Notes under the pieces: generated by a model
Seen by the model: only the letters and a program-made list of their open reading frames with translations
What the model was told of the DNA's origin: nothing
Database searches by the model: none
Shown: one piece after another, positions 1 to 11,800 of the stretch
Numbering within the stretch: position 1 is the stretch's first letter
Layout of the letters: each line of letters begins with the position of its first letter
Translations under genes and position numbers: made by a program
DNA from: Apoda limacodes
Lineage: Eukaryota > Arthropoda > Insecta > Lepidoptera > Limacodidae
Direction: 5' to 3'
DNA: 64,000 nucleotides
NCBI GenBank assembly: GCA_946406115.1
Contig: OX291545.1
Coordinates: 12,600,001 to 12,664,000 of the forward strand

Positions 1-318
1 CGAAGCAGATACTTTGTTACATGAATTTGTTACCACTATAGTACCAGAAAAGCAATTCAGGAATTCGTGACCGCGAAATTCAAAAAGCTCTGATTTATTC
101 TGGTCATTTCTCAGAAAGTCTGACCAATTACGTGGCAAAGAGCCGTTGGGAGTAACTTGGCGTCGAATTCCTGTCCCTCTATCTACCCTTTCTTGTGTTT
201 TGAGACTATTAGGTAAGTACAGATCCCATACTAGGTCTATCTTCTTGCAGTTAAATTTTTGCACAAGATATTGAACTTTTGGTTTAAGACCAATTAAGTA
301 TGTCTTGCCCAGTAGTAA
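1..318 (-). pseudogene. Multicopy TE-like ORF fragment, central part (minus strand)
   Basis: The minus strand is open in one frame from about 318 down to base 1. It contains the segment KKIDLVWDLYLPNSL, then RGTGIRRQV, LPRNWSDFLRN and NKSELFEF. From memory this matches the 'RVDVVWDxY.PxSLK... GKG.RR.V... LP.NW..FLR... NK.ELF.F' block of a protein present in many copies in invertebrate genomes, which usually ends in a cysteine-rich (CXC-like) module. I do not know its accepted family name. A TGA at 321-319 closes the frame upstream, and another frame appears to carry the alignment on, so this copy looks broken. Its C-terminal half appears on the opposite strand immediately to the right. It continues past the left edge of the window. 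Confidence 0.5.
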
Positions 319-818
319 TCACTGCTTTTGCAAGTATATCGAGACCTCTGGAAACCCTCTCTGAAGAATTAATGACTCAAATGGAACGGTTTGTACTCAT
401 TTATTATCCATATTGTATAAGATATATGATTCGAATCAATAACCTCAAAAGTAATTTTGGTCCCAGATTCACGTGCAAAGTGTATGATGCGAATACGGAG
501 CACATTACTGTAATGCGGTTCGCAAAGACTTATTTGCTTCAAAAAATAGGCTAGTGACAGCCTCCCAACAACGTCAGCGGCCCTGCAAAACATGCACTAC
601 GCGCAGCTTACAAGGCGGGCCATATATGGGGAAATGGTTTAAATTTAGACATTACCATCCCATGTTCATCTTTTTGGCTAGAATTAACCCTGCTCGATCA
701 ATACGCTTGTAAATCAGGCTGCGAAACAATGCGTTGCGGTTGCCGACGTGTCGGATTACCCTGCACTCTGCAATGTAAATCCTGCAAGGGCGGCTGTAGG
801 AATCAACCGTATGTGTAA
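300..818 (+). pseudogene. Multicopy TE-like ORF fragment, C-terminal part with Cys-rich tail
   Basis: Plus-strand reading (with frame changes) gives ISRPLETLSEELMTQMERFV near 330-390, then PAKHALRAAYKAGHIWG near 577-630. Near 705-800 it gives a cysteine-rich block beginning CKSGCETMRCGCRRVGLPC and ending CKSCKGGC, closed by TAA at 816-818. The spacing (CxxxC..CxC.....C..C..C...C) is like the CXC/tesmin-type tail of the repeated protein seen on the minus strand at 1-318. At least two frame shifts separate the blocks, so it is not a functional gene. It is inverted relative to the neighbouring half. Confidence 0.45.
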
Positions 819-1892
819 CATACATTTTGACCTGCAATATTACCATCATATTGTCGTATTAGTACTTCATTGCAATATTTTTTTTTCAGTGCTAACGATG
901 CCTTTGAACTGGAAACTGAAGAAGGCGATTAGTTTTTCATTATTAAAAATGTTAAATTTATTTTTTTAAGTTAATATTAATATTAAGTAAACATTACTAC
1001 TAAATACAAGTTTTCCTACTTCACGTTTTAAAGTAAGTTACCAAAAAATCTATATGCGAAATTAAATATGACATCTGATAACTTCTGCAACACGTATTTT
1101 AAAAACAAATTAAGTGATTTCGATGAAGTTTTATTTTTTATTTTAAAATACATTTATCTAAAATAAAAAAATAATCAGTTTAGACATTCGTTAAGTAAAA
1201 TGGACATATTTTTCTACCATGTTTCCAAAAGTAATATTTTATTTTAATTTATTTTTATGATATTATTTTCATACATTACAAAAAATATATATTATAGTAA
1301 ACATAAAATAACTTTTGGGTTTGAAAATCCGTGTAGCCGTTCATTGTATATGTTTTTTTTCGCAGAACGGCGATCTCGGACACAAGAGCAATATTCCCAC
1401 CACCGCCACCCGCGAGCACGGATTCTTAAATATTTTCATAACTATTTTAGATATTGACATGCAGTTTTTTTGTAATTAAGTAAAAACCGTTTTTTTTTTA
1501 AAAAAAATTTCATCACATCGGGATTTTCGTCAATTGTTTAATATTTTTTTTCTCTGTAGAATAAGTAATTATCTATCTATTGACATATTAATTATCAAAA
1601 TCCGTGCATCCGTCAGGCTTGTAGAATTTTTTAAAGTTTTATTTCGGGAAGTGGCGCCATCTCTATTCCTAAGGGATGAAACTTTGGGCGCTACCGGCAA
1701 AAACGCTTTTTTTGATCCCTACTATCACTGTGCAAAGCGGCTTGCTTCCATCACAAAGTGCAGCTTTTACCCCGAAAATCGCCATAACACCTATGACTAT
1801 TACATCATTCCAAAAAAAGAAGGATGTTCTCAATTCGTCTGTATGTCTGAAATTTTATCATTTTAGAAAACCTTATTTCCATTATATATATA

Positions 1893-1934
1893 TCTCAATT
1901 CGGATGTATATATATATAAACATCCGAATTGAGA
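1893..1934. repeat. Short perfect hairpin
   Basis: TCTCAATTCGGATGT (1893-1907) pairs perfectly with ACATCCGAATTGAGA (1920-1934) across a 12-nt AT-rich loop. Similar 'CTCAATTCG' pieces following an AAAAAAGAAGGATG-type run occur at about 1819, 2920 and 28710. The hairpin is therefore probably part of a short interspersed repeat. Confidence 0.6.
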
Positions 1935-2061
1935 ATTCCTCCTTTTTTGAAGTCGGAATAATGAATGCTTAAACAATGTAATTAATGGCGCTAGTTAGCT
2001 AGGTGTCTGAAAAAAATCATCAACATCAAATATAACGTATCGTAAGCGTTATTAACAAACA

Positions 2062-2630
2062 AAAAGAACCGGCCAAGTGCGAGTTGGGTTCCGGGCCTAA
2101 CACCATTTATGTAATTTACAAACACAAAGTATGCCGCTTATATTTAATACCTGTTTAACACAAGTACCAACTTCATCTACATAAGTACCTTTTAATGGAA
2201 TTTGTATGAAATTTTTACTTTTCCGGCTACATTTTTTAAGTTGTTCACCTATTACTCATGAAGTTGTAAAGATAGTTTTCCTTTTAATTACGTTATATAC
2301 CTATGCTACTACAATGATTTTTTACACACACAAGAATAGCTATTTAGCTGGCAGTGCAAACGCATCGGTAAATCGAAAAATGGTTTTCACACTCCGAATA
2401 TTTTTAAACGAGCTATCCCACAATCCAGTTTAGGGTTGACTTGAAAAAAATATTCATCCCCACTTTACGTGTAGGGGAGGAACCCTAAAAAAAAATTTTG
2501 TCGGCCTTATTAATATGTATACCCAGGCCAAATTATAGGTTTCTAGTACTAATGGTCTCAGAGCTAAGCCGCGGACAGACAGACAGACGGATAGGCATAG
2601 CGAAAATACAACGAAACAATAATTAAAAAA
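2062..2630 (+). repeat. Interspersed repeat of the 'GGCCAAGTGCGAGT' family
   Basis: It starts with AACCGGCCAAGTGCGAGTTG, then CACCATTTATGTAATTTAC, and ends in a GACAGACAGACAGACGG block followed by A-rich sequence. Related copies lie at 11036-11320, 30014-30640, 53524-53665 and 58150-58450. No coding capacity is seen. Boundaries are approximate. Confidence 0.6.
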
Positions 2631-2682
2631 AAAAAGCTATATAAACTATAGATTTTTTTTGTATATGTTATTTTACACTTAC

Positions 2683-2806
2683 TACTGCAACAGCTGGGTT
2701 GGATATCATTTCTGTTTTAGAGACGACGGCAAAGTAGGCCAAGTTCGCCATTCCGTAGATAATAGTCACCATCGGCATTGCGATCCATATTGCACGCGGC
2801 AAATTC
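2683..2806 (-). CDS. Transporter coding exon 5 (last one in the window)
   Basis: The acceptor is TACATTTCAG. The exon encodes [20 protein letters not shown] and [20 protein letters not shown], then V, ending in phase 0 before GTAAGTGT. NLPRAIW follows EELQDPYK exactly as in SLC7 proteins (TM7). The following exon, expected to encode the TFG..LFG region, is not found in 1-2680 and should lie left of the window. Confidence 0.94.
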
Positions 2807-5800
2807 CTGAAATGTACAATGGGACGTGCCAGCCATATTAATATTACTTAAAGTCGTACATCTACGTAATGAAATTGTACTCAAGTAGGTCAGTCAGTAG
2901 GTACCAAATTTTTTAACCTTCTTCAAAAAGAAGATGTATCTCAATTCGGTTGTACGTTTGTTTCTTACTCGTGGTCAGTATCCTACGTTATTTAATGCGC
3001 ACAGAGGACATGTAAGCTTGCATTGGATGACGCGCTTTGTACGGCAGCTGACGGGAGTGAGACTTCAAGGACCTTATTGCGAACAATTTCGAATACTTTC
3101 GGACTCTAAAAACCTAACGTTTGGTCAAAAAGCACGCAACCCTATGCGTTCGATCGGGTCGTTCGGCTAACCGAATTTTAAAACCCGATGTGTGTAATCG
3201 ACCTTAGTAGGTTTTGGAAAAATAATTGTACCAGATATAGCACGGACGCAAAGCACGAAGAATTTCGTACATTAACTTTAAGCCTGTCTTCAGTGGTAAC
3301 AATAGTAGTAATTTCTGATGACAGCGGTCATCGCATCAGTGCGAGCGCGACGGCAAATAATCATACGCGAGCAAGAGAGACAAATAGTGACCGGTCATTG
3401 AACGAAATTATTCCTGCTTCGCGTCCGTGCTATAGTGCGCGATTGCCGGGCAATGCCCGACTGGTTTCGGGCCGTACGGGCCCCCTTAGTCATGAGCAGC
3501 ACGCACGGGTAACCTAGCTGACCATTGTTTGGCATAACCGGCCATAATTCCTTATCTGGTACAATAACATTTAAAATAAAAAGGTTAGTCCTATTTTTCC
3601 TATTTTCAAATATGTTTTTAGAGATGTCAATAATTCTCATTCTACGGAACTTTCATAATTCTTGTTCAATAGAAGGTAATGAAGAAAATATTGGTTTATT
3701 TATTTTTGCGAGTACTAAAATATTAATAAATGACCGTATTTTTTGACAACGATGATTCAGAAGCTTAATTTTTTTCAGCTCTTAGCTACCAGAGATCTAT
3801 AGGTAGTACTTATTTATTTATCTTATAATCTATAGTATAGTATCTACATCTATAGTATAGTAATCTAATAATCTATAGTACTTATTTGTTGTTGATTTTA
3901 AGTTGATACCTTTACGCGTTCCTAAGATAAAGGGCCGTAGTCAACATTTTTATTTAAATGTTTTACAAACACTTTTGAATCGTCAAAGTTATTAAATACA
4001 ATTTTTTGAATACTACCACCAACCCTGCAGTTCACAATAAAGATTTCTGCCAAAAAGAATCCGACAAGAAACTCGATAACTACTCTTAAAAAATTTAGTT
4101 AACAAATGACTAGTACACTATATCACAAAAAAAAAATATGAAAATTCAAATCAGTGTTTCAAATAAAAACAGACAAACAGTTATTTTATGTGTACTTACT
4201 TGTGATGTGTGAGACCTTGCTTCTTGGCAAATTTGAAGATTCTAGATCAAAGGTTTTGGTTTATTTGCGAATGTCAAAATATTCAAAGGTTTTGGTTTAT
4301 TTGCGAATGTCAAAATATTCAAATGGCCGTATTTTTTATTGCGTTGATACAGAAGCTTAATTTTTTAACCTTGAAGTAACCCCAGATCTTGGTGTTTGAT
4401 ATTAATTGCAACTTAATGCCTTGACGCGTATCTGAAAAAAAGGCTTGACCGACCGACCAGACATACAGACAGACAGACGGACGGACGACAAAGTAATTCT
4501 ATAAGGATCCCGTTTTTTATTTCCAGGAACGGAACCCTAAGGCGCATCGCTCACTGGTAAGTCAAGGCAGAGTCGCGGCAGGGTCGAGGCGATGTCTCTA
4601 GGGACAGCGTCTTCACCTCAACCATACCGCGACTCCAGTATGTGAGCGTACTACCATTTCTCCCTAGAACAGTGGTTCTTAACCAGTGGTCCTCGGACCA
4701 CTGGTGGTCCCTGGAAGTATCAGAAGTGGTCCCTAAAGTCAAGTCACATGTAGAAATAAATAAATATACCACAAACAAACGAGGTAGATGTGACATTCGG
4801 GAACATACTTTATGATTGCACTGACGACGCGACGCTGCAAAATTAATACCTCTTTTTTGTTAGACATTTTTTTCTTAGCTCGTAGCAAAACTCAGAATTA
4901 ACGCTTTCCGTATTTGTAACAAATTAATTACTTAGGAAACCGACATAACCTATGGGGATTTCTCAACGCCAGATACAGGTTTTTTAAAATGATATTCGGA
5001 AATTCTACTATCAAACAACGGGCAAAAGATATATGTTCAAAAAAGGTCAATAGTTATTGTAAACAACAATTTAGAATTTAGTCCATTTAAGATAAATCCC
5101 CACATTGCACAATGTAACTAACTTTCCACGTCATCGGCGCCGCGAAGTTTCTACCGGAAGAGGTTCAGTGTTGAACGTAGGCCCCATTCATTTGTCTCTA
5201 TATCTCTGTAGCTCTAACCAAGGTTTTATGTCCATTTGTTAGGAGAGCATCCTACACCGCATCTTTCTATCTGTGGTTGAGACTGGAGAACTATTTGTTT
5301 AATTGAGTAGTTACTGTTTTTAATAGAATTGGACCCTACTTTACAAAGTTGAAAATTTAAAATACTACCTTAATGTTTTAAGAAAGCTAGGTTTCCTAAG
5401 TGGCGCAAGCTTTCTGGAATTTGTATGGACAAAGACCCTATTATGCTCAATTTCTGCTCTGATATTATAACTTTGACTAGGCTTTAACTTTGAAAGGATG
5501 GCCTTAAAACTACGGACTTTATCTTTATTCTTCTAAAAATATATTAGGGGCGAGTACTCTCTTAAAATGTTATTCGAATGCGATGAAGATATGCTTGTTA
5601 AAACAAAGGAAGGTAGAGTTAAGAATTGCTGGAAAATAACAATTACTTTTCTAAAATTTTACTTTTAAATTTTAAGAAAATAAAAATTAATAATACGCCT
5701 ACGCCATGTATTGCAATTGCAAATAATCTTGTGCATAACAACCCTAATACTGAAACATTACCACAACTACCACAATTTACATTAACACCAGACAGATAGT

Positions 5801-8800
5801 GGTCCGCAGCCATGCAAAAATTTCGACTAATGGTCCGTCATACCTAAAAGGATAAGAACCACTGCCCTAGAAAATACAGATGCGGCCTGGCGTTTGTGCG
5901 CCCACGCCTCAACGCCGACTCGACTCTTCCTCGACAAGTAAGAATCGTAGTCTGTCTAACTAAATAATTCAAAAATAAAAACATTTTAATAAAGGAAGTG
6001 TGAGCAGTTAATTCATTTTTAGCTTCGGAAATAAAATGGTACTTAAACAGAAACCCTTATTTATTCTGGGGAAAAAACCTCAATTTACTTGTGTAGGCGT
6101 TAAAAGGCTACTGAATGTTTAAGGGTAAGTAACGTAATAAATAATTCATGTAATAGTGAAAGTGCTGGGCTGATAAACGATTTTTTCTTACCTGTCTTAT
6201 CATGTAAACAAATATGGCTTATTGGAGACCAGAGACAATTTTGGGTTGGGAAATCGGCTTTTGAGTTATTAAACGAATATTTTTTTCTCATATTAGTGAA
6301 TACCTTTATGTGAATGCATAAATTTAATCACGGAGTAATCTGATTATAAAATTAAACCCTTTTAACAGACTTTTAAAAAAGGAGGTTCTCAAATGAGGTT
6401 TTCATGAAGGTTTTATACTAAATAAAACATCATTCCTTTTAACCGACTTTTAAAAAGATGGAAGATTTTGTAGTTAAATAACGTAAATTGTGAGTCGTAT
6501 TAGCGGACTGAGGGTTTAATACGGAATATAAATACCAGTGCTTTTTAACCAAGTTCAATGGAAAAGAAAATTACTGTCATGACCAGTAGTTTCTTTACAC
6601 AAGTGATAGACCTCATCAAGATCTTCATTTTGGATAACAGCTGTCACACTAGAAAGGGCTCTATCTCCGTAACTATTGATTGTAGACTAGTAGTCTCTTT
6701 ACAGAAGTGATACATCACATCAAGGTCTTCATTTTAAATGACAGCTGTCAAACTAGAAAGTGTCTTTTGTTGGATTAGACCTATAGATTTAAAATTGGTA
6801 AACGAGGTTGACCAGTCGGTTTTGATACGATGTACTACGGTTTAAATACGAGTTTAAATTGTTGAAAACTATAGTTTTTAAATCAGAGCCCAGTGCTACG
6901 TCATAAGCTATACACATTTAATCTGTAGTTCGCAGTCGAGTATTAGTTTTTGAAGTTTGAAACCAATGATTTTATTTTTAAATGATTTAATACGGTTGTC
7001 TTAGAATTATTGTTAGACCTAAAGATTTTACTCATACGGTAATAAAATATTTAAAATCAAAAATCATTCTATTTTATTCGTACGCTCTTCCCATCTCTAA
7101 GATCCATAGACAACAATGATTGATAAATATTGAATCTGTTATGCTCTGTGGAAATGGCTTTTGTCAATACTTCGATTTCGTTAAAAATATTGTATTTAAA
7201 GGGATCATTTGAATTGTTTATTGATGTGATATATTTTGTATGTGTTTGTTTTTGGCCTCAAATGATTTTTTGGTGGGTAATATTTAGTGATTGTAACAGA
7301 ATCTTGTAATTCAGCTCAAACATGGTTTTTTTTATTTGATAACAGGTAAAAAAACCTGCGCGGAAAACCTATTCTGCTTTATTCCAGAACTGAAATACTC
7401 TGCTGCTATTAGTCAATACACGCTGTGTGAAGCAAGTAAAACGTAGCAAGACAGAAAGAAATTGCGCTCTAATAAAGCTTGCATCTTTTATAGTTTTGTA
7501 TTCTTGCCTCAGCCGTTACAGGCCTCTTCTTAAAGAAGGAGGCTTAGGCCGTAGTCCACCCCGCTATTCTAATGTGGGTTAGCGGACATTGTCAAGCTAG
7601 TCAAGCCGCCCTTATGGGCTTCAGACTTGTATTATCGCCAGCCAGTTATATACCTATATATATATATATATATATATAATACCTATATATGTAATATAGT
7701 CATATGACAAACAGTCGGGAATAACAGTTTTACGTTCCATCCGAAACAAGAAGGAGCTCAGAAAAATGTGCCACTAGTCGGTCACACATCGAAGTAGTGA
7801 CTACAACCGATGTTGCTTAACGTTGCAAATCATTTCTGACTGACGTGCCCAGTGAGGGCCACGAGACTTTTTTTCAGTTCGCTATCGGATACAAAGTTTG
7901 ACGACGCAGTGTCTGTACTGAGTTCTATCGGGCAGTAAAGTTTGAAGACACAGCGACAGGCCTTTACTGTGGTACTTTATGTAAAACCGTCTACCGCGAA
8001 TAATGCTATGCGGAAACTAAACTAGAAACAAACCTTTGCAAAAGCATTCCGGACCTTGAATTTAAGCCCGTGGCACCCCCAGGACCTGAAATTCATACAA
8101 CGGTGTACCAGTGGTATCACGGGTTCTATTTACTAGTTCCCATGAATCCCCCAATCGAATAGTGATGGGACAGATGAATAGTAACAAAATAATTATAATA
8201 GTATAATTTTAATATCTATCTAACGCAATTTCTCCAATGCGTGTCCTAATGTTATTTCTCTGTTCATAAATTGCAATTGAATGTGCACTATGAAATCGTC
8301 ATCACTGATGTCTGCTTGTTTTCGTTTTTAGGTAATGCATTCAATTTGTGAATATTGTGCAATATGTTTAGTAGGTACGACATCAATGTATGTAACACGT
8401 ATTTATCATAACAGATCTGTATTATTTTTCTCACCTATTTTTTATTACCTGCCTGTTAATACACTATCATTTTTTAAGTAAATTGTATCTTGTTCTATTC
8501 AAACAATCGATTTATTTTTTATCACCACAAGTAAGTACCTACCTACTTCTTGTTATCGCCTTTCGGTTTAATAGCTTTTTGTCATAACTGGTCACAATCG
8601 ACAATGACACCGTGTGCTCAGTAGGCAGTCATGTATGGTAGGCATGTTCCATATTTTTACGAAGTACTGTTTTTATTTTTTTCCAAATACGAACTAATAT
8701 CAATTAATTATTATTTATATGGATTATGTATTAACTCCAATTAAAACTTCTTAAATTCAGCACTATAACTTAGGTATATTATACAAAGGCTATAAAAATG

Positions 8801-11800
8801 GTATAAAGGAAGTGAGTAAAAGTTGACACAAAAAATCGATGACTTATGCCTTCATTCTTTATTGTGTGGCTACGGTGGAGTAAATAAAAATGAGAAGGTA
8901 AATCTAGTCTAGTCCTTCATTGTTTGCCAAACGCTCAAGGGAAACACTTCAGTTAGATTTCCTTTCCTGCTTTTACGGCTAAATGGCCGGCCACTTTGCC
9001 CGTGTTTGTCTTTTGCTCATTCGTCCGTTAGTCATTTTTTTATTACAGCAGTTCATACAGTAAAAGATGAATAGCGTTTTACTGCACGAATTGGGTTAGA
9101 AGATTTTTTTATAGAGTCTAGCATACTCGGGTGGTAAGTATGCCACAAACTTCCGCCCCTTTTACAAGGAGACATGTAAAAAAGGACAAAATTGTACATT
9201 TTACGGGTTCCGTACTGCCTACAATTATTCTTTGGCGAGTTAAACCTTTGTACTGTACATAGATTCTATAAATATAAATAACACGTCACAAATCTTTTTC
9301 AAAAAAATATTGGGGGAAGAGGCAAACTTTGATCATTTTCCAAAAAAAAATAAAAAAAAAAAAACCCGTTTAGTCTTACAGACCTTCTAAACAAATATTA
9401 GTAACTATTTTTATTTCGTCAATTTGATGTTTTTGTTTAAGAATTTTAATTTTTTTTGCTGGCTTGCAAATATAGGCTTGCTAAACGACATTTAGCAGAA
9501 TATAATAACTAGGTCCAAAGTTCTCTAGGTACCTGCTGTAAGCCGTTGAGTAGTTTCCTTCCGTCTCCACCATCAGATTCTCTAGGTCTCCATTATGTTG
9601 TATTAAAGTGTGTTATCAGAACTACAGAAAGGGGTGCAAAGTTTCCACAGAATCGGTTTACAGGTGAAAAATCAAACATCACCAATTGCTATTACCCGTA
9701 GAAATGAAATTTTCTTTTTAAATAAAAATGGTAACAACTTTAAGGTATACTCTATCCGACAAAATATAATTATGAAAATCGGTGAATGGTAAAGTTAATA
9801 AACATTCATAAAAAATATGTAGCATCGAATTGCAATGAGGAGGCTCCTCCAACTGTCGGCAACAGTCAGCAATGTTTATAAAGTTATTCAAATATAAATA
9901 ACAGTCAGCAATGTTTATAAAGTTATTCAAATATAAATAACAGTCAGCAATGTTTATAAAGTTATTCAAATATAAATAACAGTCAGCAATGTTTATAAAG
10001 TTATTCAAATATAAATAACAGTCAGCAATGTTTATAAAGTTATTCAAATATAAATAACAGTCAGTCAGTTTATAAAGTTATTCAAATATAAATAATCTGC
10101 TAATTCAGCGAAAAAACATGTTAAATAAGTGGGTGTTGGTCACACATATGGTGTTGTATTAATTCTCCGTCCCGGCTTTCACGACACGCTAATGGTAAGA
10201 GTCTATCTACTCAGGACAGCCCAGCCATAAAAAAGAGGTTAAGCGATGAATCCAGCTGAGCAGCGTGCAGCAATATCTTTTCGTCCAAAATACCTCAGTG
10301 TCTAAAGACGAAAGTCTACACCCAATGTGTATTGCCAGTGACGAATTAAAATAGAGAAACGTGGTCGCTAACTGTTGGCCTCTTAAATAAGCTGAAAGTC
10401 GCTCAGCGATGGAAAAAAATTACACTTGGTATTTCTTTGCGCGATAAAATTTACCGCCATAGCAAGCTAAAGTGACAAATGGGCGGGCGGCATCGCTCGT
10501 TAAACCGAACGTGCCCTCCTACCAGATGGACAGACCACCTGGTTAGAAACGCAGGAAGCCGATGGGTGCGAGTGGCTCAGAACCGGCCGTTGTGGAGATT
10601 TATAGAAAAGGCCTAACGTCTACTGTGCCTTCATCAGTGAACTTCTTCCTATTGAAACGACTAAGAGGTCTTTTATATACATCAATTTATTTGGCATCAC
10701 CGAACGCAAGACAGATAAAGAAAACAATCCAAATTACTTACAAAAAGCTGACGTGAAAAGAATATACAAAAAATTGGTCGAGCGCTAGTCGGAATCACAA
10801 CTATTACTAACATATCATATACTACCATTTACGTAGTTAACGAACACAAACAATAACAAACAGTCTAAGGCTAAGCGGTCACCCATTTAATGACTGGCCA
10901 CGCCCGACGTTGCTTACTTAGAATATCGTTTCCAATGTGTAACTGTTTCTCTTAATTATCTAGACTATTTTCGCTCGATGGCGCTGGTACAGTTATTTAA
11001 GATGGTAAATGGCTTCTCGTCCTACGGTTGACCGTTTTTAGGGTTCCGTACCTCAAAGGTAATTAGGAACCCTATTACTAAGGCTTTCCTGTCCGTCCGT
11101 CTGTTACCAGGCTGTATCTCATGAACCGTTTAGACAGTTGAAATTTTCACAGAAGATGTATTTCTGTTGCTGCTATAACAACAAATACTAAAAAACAGAA
11201 AAAAAAAAATATTTAACAGGGCTCTCATACAACATACGTGATTTTTTTGCTCGTTTTTGTAGATAATGGTACGGAGCCCTTCGTGCGCGAGTCCGACTCG
11301 CACTTGGCCGATTTTTAATTTTGTTGTTATACTTTAGAGCTCACACTTAGATCACTACAAGTTTGAACTTTAATGTTTTACTGTTATTACGATAGAGCAA
11401 AAACAACGAAAACGTGATTCTTAGGTAATCCATCATTACAACACACATTCTGTAAAAATTTTAGGCTTCTACCTACTTCGATCCAAAAGATTGGACGGAC
11501 AAACAGACAGACAGCGTAGGCTTGGTAATAGGGCTCCGTTGGAACCCTTAGGGTACTGAACCTTAAAAAAAGCAGTAAACTATACGTAAAATTATAAAGA
11601 CCAGAAGAAAAAACCCTATTTATATTAAAAATTAATCGACGTCAATAAAACATTTGAAAACAGAAATCTGTAGAAGTATTTTTTTAAATTTACTTTGCAC
11701 AAAGAGGAAATTAAAAATATCCTATGGAAGCACAAGTAGACGTGACTTTTTATAAAGATAAAAATCTCAGCAAACGTGTAAAATGTTGATAAGCTGGATT

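Noticed and set aside
369..593. Minus-strand open frame of 74 codons
   Set aside because: It overlaps the plus-strand TE-like fragment and shows no recognisable motif; best explained as a shadow frame.
1534..1972. Overlapping plus-strand open frames of about 100 codons
   Set aside because: Two frames over the same DNA, no motif, no splice or start signals; not supported as a gene or as the missing transporter exon.
9718..10047. 109-codon minus-strand frame with a 13-residue peptide repeat
   Set aside because: Produced by the 39-bp tandem array; period divisible by three keeps any frame open.
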